Source: Inonotus obliquus
Taxonomy: Eukaryota > Basidiomycota > Agaricomycetes > Hymenochaetales > Hymenochaetaceae
NCBI GenBank assembly: GCA_032164295.1
Contig: JAJHTX010000009.1
Coordinates: 124,001-188,000 of the forward strand
Length of the DNA stretch: 64,000 bases
Direction: 5' to 3'
In this document: one piece after another, positions 58,885 to 64,000 of the stretch
Layout of the letters: each line of letters opens with the position of its first letter
Position numbering within the stretch: the stretch's first letter is position 1
Notes under the pieces: model-generated
The model's input: the letters and a program-made list of their open reading frames with translations, nothing else
What the model was told of the DNA's origin: nothing
The model's database searches: none
Position numbers and translations under genes: made by a program

Positions 58885-61800
58885 TTACAACGCAGAAGAA
58901 TCAACTGGTGATACCAGAGTCATCTTGACGGTTCCGCGCTGTGTATTCCTGTCCTTCTCCACAGAAATGCGTACGACTACCTTATCGAATACAGCAACAG
59001 TAACATCTTCTCCATCCTTTCCTGAGCGAGGTATGGAAATGGTATAGTTCTCGGCATCGAACGAGGTCTCGCATTTAAACCTTACGAGGCCTTCAAGGCC
59101 GAGCCTATGGGCATGTGATCAGACTTGAAGCATAGCCAGACAAAAAGTACGCACTTTGAAACGAAAACTCCGAGTCCGTTGCGGAACGTCCGGATCACAA
59201 AGGCTTCTTCAAGCACACCCACCTCATGCCCATCCCGAGTTCCCCGTGCCTTCAGAGCAAGTCCCACATAGAACTCTACACTCGCACGTCCTGCCATCTG
59301 CGCCATCCGGTGTCGGTGATTAACGCCATTAAGTATCCGCTCGACTACAGATTTGGAATGCAACGATGCATGCAAAGGCGCGTAGTTAATCGAGGCAGCA
59401 AGCTGACGATGTGCGAGTACATCTTTGTGAGGTAAATTTTGTCAATCACATTTAGTTACTTACGCTGGAAGGACAAGTAGAAGAACACGTACCTGCGTAT
59501 CTCCGGATCGGACTGGTAAAATGCGTGTAAATGGCACTCGCAAGTCCGTAATGACCGAATGTATCGCGTGCAACGCTGCCTGAGCAGAAGTATTCGGCAG
59601 AAAGCATGCATCGCGTGGCCATGATTCGAACAAGAGTGTTAAAGGCAGGTTCTTTAGGATCCTGGTGACCAATCGTCAGTACCAAATCTAACTTGTTGAT
59701 GAAGTCAAGCATACGACGCATTTGTCTAGGGACGCTGCTAGGGCTCCTGAACTCGACACATCAAGAGTCATGCCTCTTCGCTTCTTCAGGATGTCTTGAA
59801 GTTTTTCGAAGTTCGTGCGCGGTGGCGGCAAATGTCGCCTATCGACAAAGGAAACTCAGACTCGAACTGCGAGTAATATAATACCACTTGCCTGAGAACG
59901 GCGGTCTGGGGAAAAGTCTCTTGGATTTTTTTCGCGACACTAATGTTCGCAAGTAACATAAACTCTTCTACAAGACTATTCGTTTCGCGCAGCTCCTTTT
60001 GTTCAACATCGATGGGCTCGGAAGATTCAGAGCTATCGAGGTGAATTTTGACCTCCGGTGAGGCGAGATTGAGAGCACCCGCAGCCATCCTTTTTGCCCG
60101 GAGCTTCTGAGCCAATGCATTCAGTAGACGAATGCTCATTGTTAACTCATCATTTTGGTGACTGAAGGGTTGATTAACGCAGCTCTAAAAGGAGAAAGGA
60201 AGCTAGAGTCCGCTCACGGATCATCTTTGCGTAGCTGCGCCTCCTCGTATGTGAACGCAGCCTTGGAAGCAATAACAGATTTGATAAATCGAACGTTGAC
60301 GATCTCAGCGCCAGTTGTAAGTTCCTGCAGAATATACTGTCAACTGACGGAAGACAAGACACTTTTTTGAAACTTACCCAGATAACGGAGAAGGCTAATC
60401 GCTCGACGAAGGGCCGCAGGGAGCACAAATTAGTTCCCAGGAGAGAAGGGAGCATATCAATGCGCTTGTCCACGAGATATACCGTCGTTCCACGAGCAGC
60501 TGCTTCATGATCCATTGGATTGTCCGGCAGAACAAAATGCGACACATCCGCGATATCTGCGACAGTGTAAGACATGTGGAAGGAACAGTCAGGTAAAATA
60601 AGACTTACGAACACCAGCCTCAATGTTTCCATTAGGTAGTCGCCGCGCATGCAGCGCATCGTCGATATCTTGGCAACCTGTCACGGATACGTCTGTGAAC
60701 AACCAGGTCATGCCAGAGATCACACTCGTCTTACCTGGAGGATCAATGCTACAGATAATTAAGTTTCTTAGGTCTTCTCGGTCCCTCCACTCCGGTGATG
60801 CCATATCTTTCGGCGGTACCACCCACCGATCACCCTCCTTCGGAAGGCAATCCAGGATTGCCTTCCCGAATGGACGATACGGCACATCGTACTCAAGCAA
60901 TAAACTCTCTTGTTCTGCATCCTTGCTCTCTGCCGCACCAAGAGCACGAACGAAGTGGCCCTCCGGATAGCGTGAAGTTACGTCCCAGCGATCAATTGCA
61001 ACAAGGATTTTCTGACCTATCAAAGTCGGCGCCTGGCGTGTGCGCATACGAATACGTGGTAGCGCACGTGAGACAGGCTGAGCAAACACCGACTGAAGTG
61101 CAAGCGACGTTGAAGCACCCGAAGCGAGGGACGAGCGGTCGACATGACAAACGAATGCACGCCAGTTGCGCTTGATGATACCGACAATACGACCCGTTGG
61201 CTGCTTCTCTGAAGGCGTTTTGCTCTGAATCCGAGCTCTCTCACGCTCTAGCATTCGACGCTCCTGCACGTCAGCGAGTGCACCTTCGTTTTCTTCCTCT
61301 TCCTCACTCTCTTCCGGATCGTCATTCCTCAAAGTTGCTACAGAGTGATGAGCCCGAATATAATAATAAACCGATCGATACACATACATCCTTCCTCGAC
61401 GACGGCGTCCGCGGGAGCCTTCCAATCATTTTCATCGAAGATTTCAATAACAACGACGTCACCTTGAACTGCTCTGTTCATGTTTTCTCGCCCAGCCAAT
61501 AAGACAGGCTTCGTCAATGCTGGCACAGATACGCTGCCCTCGAGATAATTAAACGGGTTGGAATTGAAATGGCCCTGATGTAACTCCCCTGCTCGAATGC
61601 CTGCAAGAAGAGTCGACTGGGGTAAATACTATAATGGGTGATACCTTGAGTAGGAGTACAATATTACTAGAAAGTACATACCTCGGGATAGATTGGTCCT
61701 CTTGCAGTAGCTGCAGCCTGAGTCGGTTCAATTACTGTTTCTCCTGTAGCGGGGAGCAGGTCGAGGAGCTGCTTGGCCTCTTTCATGCCCTCAACGTACT

Positions 61801-62705
61801 GGGCAACTAACGTCCTTCATTCATTATTATGCAAACATACTTTGACAGTAGCTTACCTGATAGACAATTTATTTCCTCCGCTTCAGCTCGTTTCCGATTC
61901 TCAGCATCGTCTGTCAGAAGCACAACTAAAGGAGTTTCATCCGCCTTCTGTGATCGTGCTGACGTTCGGGCCTGCGAAACGTGCCGGTTATACCACGCTG
62001 CACCTCTGCGGATGCCTGCGATGTATCGCGTTAGCAAATTTTCCAACAGAGCACAAACAGGGCGAATTCACTTCGATCATTTCTATCATTTGGGGTTTCG
62101 CCGTCCTCTCTCAGAATAGCCGTCTCTCTGAAGAGTGTAATTATGCGCGTACCAATTTTGAGTATTGCATCCTTACAATATCGTTAAAAATAGAAACTCA
62201 CGTCCGGAATTCATTGTAAAATACCCAAACTTTCTTCTCTTCCATTTTCATCAAAGCCTTGAGACGCGCATGTAATGGCAACGAGCGATGGCGGACCTCC
62301 TCCAATACCGTTTGCAGAAGCACCATCGGAGGAGTAAATAACGGAGACTCTAAGAGATCCATCTGATGCAATATTACATTGGTGTCTGGCAGGACAAAGT
62401 GCCCCGAAGGGAAACGCGGATGGTCTCGTGCGCCTTTCACTGGGAGAACTGGCTGTCCCACCCGAAATTCTGCTGACGACGACGGCGTATCATATAGCGA
62501 GCAGACAGTGCAGCCCGAAATGCCACATGTTACATCATCTCGAAGATAGCATTCTCTAAGGACTGGAGAGATTCAGCCAACCAAATGCCTGATAAAGAGC
62601 GCGCGGACCTTTAACGACCTTCCCTCGCGCAGTTTTCCTAAAGAATTTCCGCTGTGTTGCCGCTGCATCGACATGCGGTCGCTTGCGAATGGTTATGTCT
62701 ACCAT
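58885..62705 (-). CDS. DIS3: Exosome ribonuclease DIS3/Rrp44 homologue
   Basis: Catalytic subunit of the RNA exosome, with 3'-5' exonuclease and endonuclease activity. It starts at ATG 62705 ([20 protein letters not shown]) with the conserved [13 protein letters not shown], then the CR3-type cysteines CGISGCTVC. The PIN domain has [40 protein letters not shown] and VVLLTDD. After the cold-shock domains the RNB active site is assembled across an intron at about 60680-60738: SIDPPG joined to [16 protein letters not shown] and the RNB segments [34 protein letters not shown] follow, and the S1 part ends [19 protein letters not shown]. More than ten introns. Confidence 0.9.
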
Positions 62706-63510
62706 TGTCGCTCGCGCAAATCTTGCACCGAAATGAAAACAAGTCTTTTGGTGGTTGAACGTGACTCGGTTTCCCACGGTACACACCACACTTTACAAAG
62801 GAGGAGAAAAATGAGGAGATTAGGCAAACATTTGCATTATTGACACTCGCAAACATCTTCGCTGGTATGGAACGTTGTTGTGGAGCGGCAGTGTAACTGT
62901 GTATGTACCACATAAGTTCTACATCATTGCTAAGTCACTGCATCATAGACTAAAACAATCTGCTGTTATAGGCATTTATTTGTTCGCGTGAGACGGTCTT
63001 TTTATGTGATTGTAACTACCTCCACATGAAGAAACAGTAAGTAAACTGCAGAGCTAACTATATTTGACGTCACTCACCATCGATGGTACTACTGGAGGCA
63101 AGAAATGTTCTACGAGTCTGCTGCATCATTTGATCGGCCGCATTACCAGGTTATGTAAGGATGTAGACCTGACGGTTACCTTCTGGTTGGTCAACCCAGT
63201 TGTAATCCACTATGCATTTGGAAAAATCGAAAGCATCATCCATCCGAGTCCCGGTGCGTCACTATTCAGGAGGGCGCTCCTCTATTGCGTACTGTATGAC
63301 TTATCGAATCTTGTACACATCGAATTCGAACTCTCCAGAAGGTCGGAGTGGTCGCTATAAAGCTTGACCTCGCCTCTCGTGCCATTCATATCTTCATATC
63401 CAGTACTCCTCCGTCTTCCTGGCCAACTGTGAGCTCAACCTGCGCTTCCCACTTCTCACTGCATTCCTCTAATCCCCGCACCAGTACAGGTACTCTGATA
63501 AATACACCCA
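62706..63510. other. Divergent intergenic region
   Basis: 805 bp between DIS3 and the gene at 63511, transcribed in opposite directions. Open frames here are short and not convincing. It probably holds both promoters and a 5' untranslated leader on the right. Confidence 0.4.
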
Positions 63511-64000
63511 ATGGCACGAGACTCCTACGTTCCGCACCGCCGGGTCTTATACGGTCTCCTCTGGATCATCGCTGTCATTGAGCTTGGCCTCACTGCGTAC
63601 CGTATACATTTCACACGGCGCAATTCTCGCACGTATGGTGAGCTATCTATTCAGCTCGTCTCGAGATGAAAATACTGAAAATATCAATTGCCTTCAATGT
63701 CGCATAGATATGATCATTGCCGAGCTCCTTGTCGTCTCCATCTTAACTATACTCTGGGTACCAGTCACCCTTCTCTTCCACCGGAATGCACTTGATTCTG
63801 CTGGGACTACCTCGAATCGTCGCGGGGGCAGGTTCGGTTTTCTCCATGGCGAGACTGCAGGCAACTTTATAATATGGATCATGTGGCTCGTCGGGGCAGC
63901 TATTGCGACTCACACCTGGCCTACGCGCGCCCTCGCAGGACCCGGGAGGCAGGGTCTTATCCTGACTACGATTGTAGCGCTTGCATGGGTAGCATTTTCT
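63511..64000 (+). CDS. Multi-span membrane protein (MARVEL-like), 3' end outside window
   Basis: Starts at ATG 63511 (MARDSYVPHRRVLYGLLW). An intron at about 63641-63707, with a GTGAGC donor, splits the Tyr-Asp junction RTYDMIIAEL. Membrane spans are VLYGLLWIIAVIELGLTAY, AELLVVSILTILWVPVTLLF and NFIIWIMWLVGAAIATHTWP, and a fourth follows at LILTTIVALAWVAF, where the window ends. A short N-terminus and four spans are typical of MARVEL-type fungal membrane proteins involved in membrane organisation. The family call is by pattern only. Confidence 0.55.

Noticed and set aside
1..64000. CRISPR arrays, bacterial operons, rRNA or tRNA genes
   Set aside because: None was seen. The short direct repeats present are minisatellite or transposon-derived, and I could not run a tRNA search, so small tRNA genes could have been missed.

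Overview
The window reads as a stretch of a filamentous basidiomycete genome, most likely an agaricomycete. Genes are cut by many 45-75 nt introns with GTRNGY donors, CTRAY branch sites and YAG acceptors. The protein families also fit this group: expanded DUF7330-like proteins, paired CE15 esterases, a Tc1-type transposase, and a kinase/nuclease fusion family. All gene models here were spliced by eye, so exon edges are approximate unless given.

Layout. 1-4.3 kb: the 3'-truncated end of an SF1 (UPF1-like) helicase gene on the minus strand and a small coiled-coil gene. 4.3-16.2 kb: a gene-poor transposon graveyard. It holds a 32-bp minisatellite, a 652-bp MITE, a fold-back-like element whose inverted tandem-repeat arms enclose a broken cyclin gene, three copies of an LTR-like repeat, two unrecognised ORFs and a spliced Tc1-like transposase gene. 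16.8-25 kb: a tandem segmental duplication, each unit holding one PD-(D/E)XK-like plus kinase-like fusion gene and one DUF7330-like gene. A third nuclease-kinase/DUF7330 pair lies at 55.1-58.3 kb, and two further DUF7330-like genes lie at 30.9-33.5 kb. 25.3-30.3 kb: two secreted CE15 glucuronoyl-esterase-like enzymes. 34-54.5 kb: conserved metabolic and housekeeping genes: an APC permease, a cyclopropane-fatty-acid synthase-like methyltransferase, an ARMT1/Hrt2-type DUF89 phosphatase, an unrecognised disordered protein, two M28 peptidases in tandem and the giant nucleoporin Nup192/Nup205. 58.9-62.7 kb: DIS3/Rrp44 exosome nuclease. 63.5 kb to the end: the 5' part of a four-helix membrane protein gene.

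The most interesting part is the nuclease-kinase family. All three copies join a small PD-(D/E)XK-like module to a kinase-like domain with an unusual catalytic loop (HND in place of HRD) and a DFA in place of DFG. This layout recalls the C-terminal parts of Crinkler-type (CR) eukaryotic effectors. All three sit next to a DUF7330-like gene, although the relative orientation differs between loci, and all three share a short conserved upstream motif. Whether this linkage is functional or only a by-product of duplication cannot be decided from the sequence alone.
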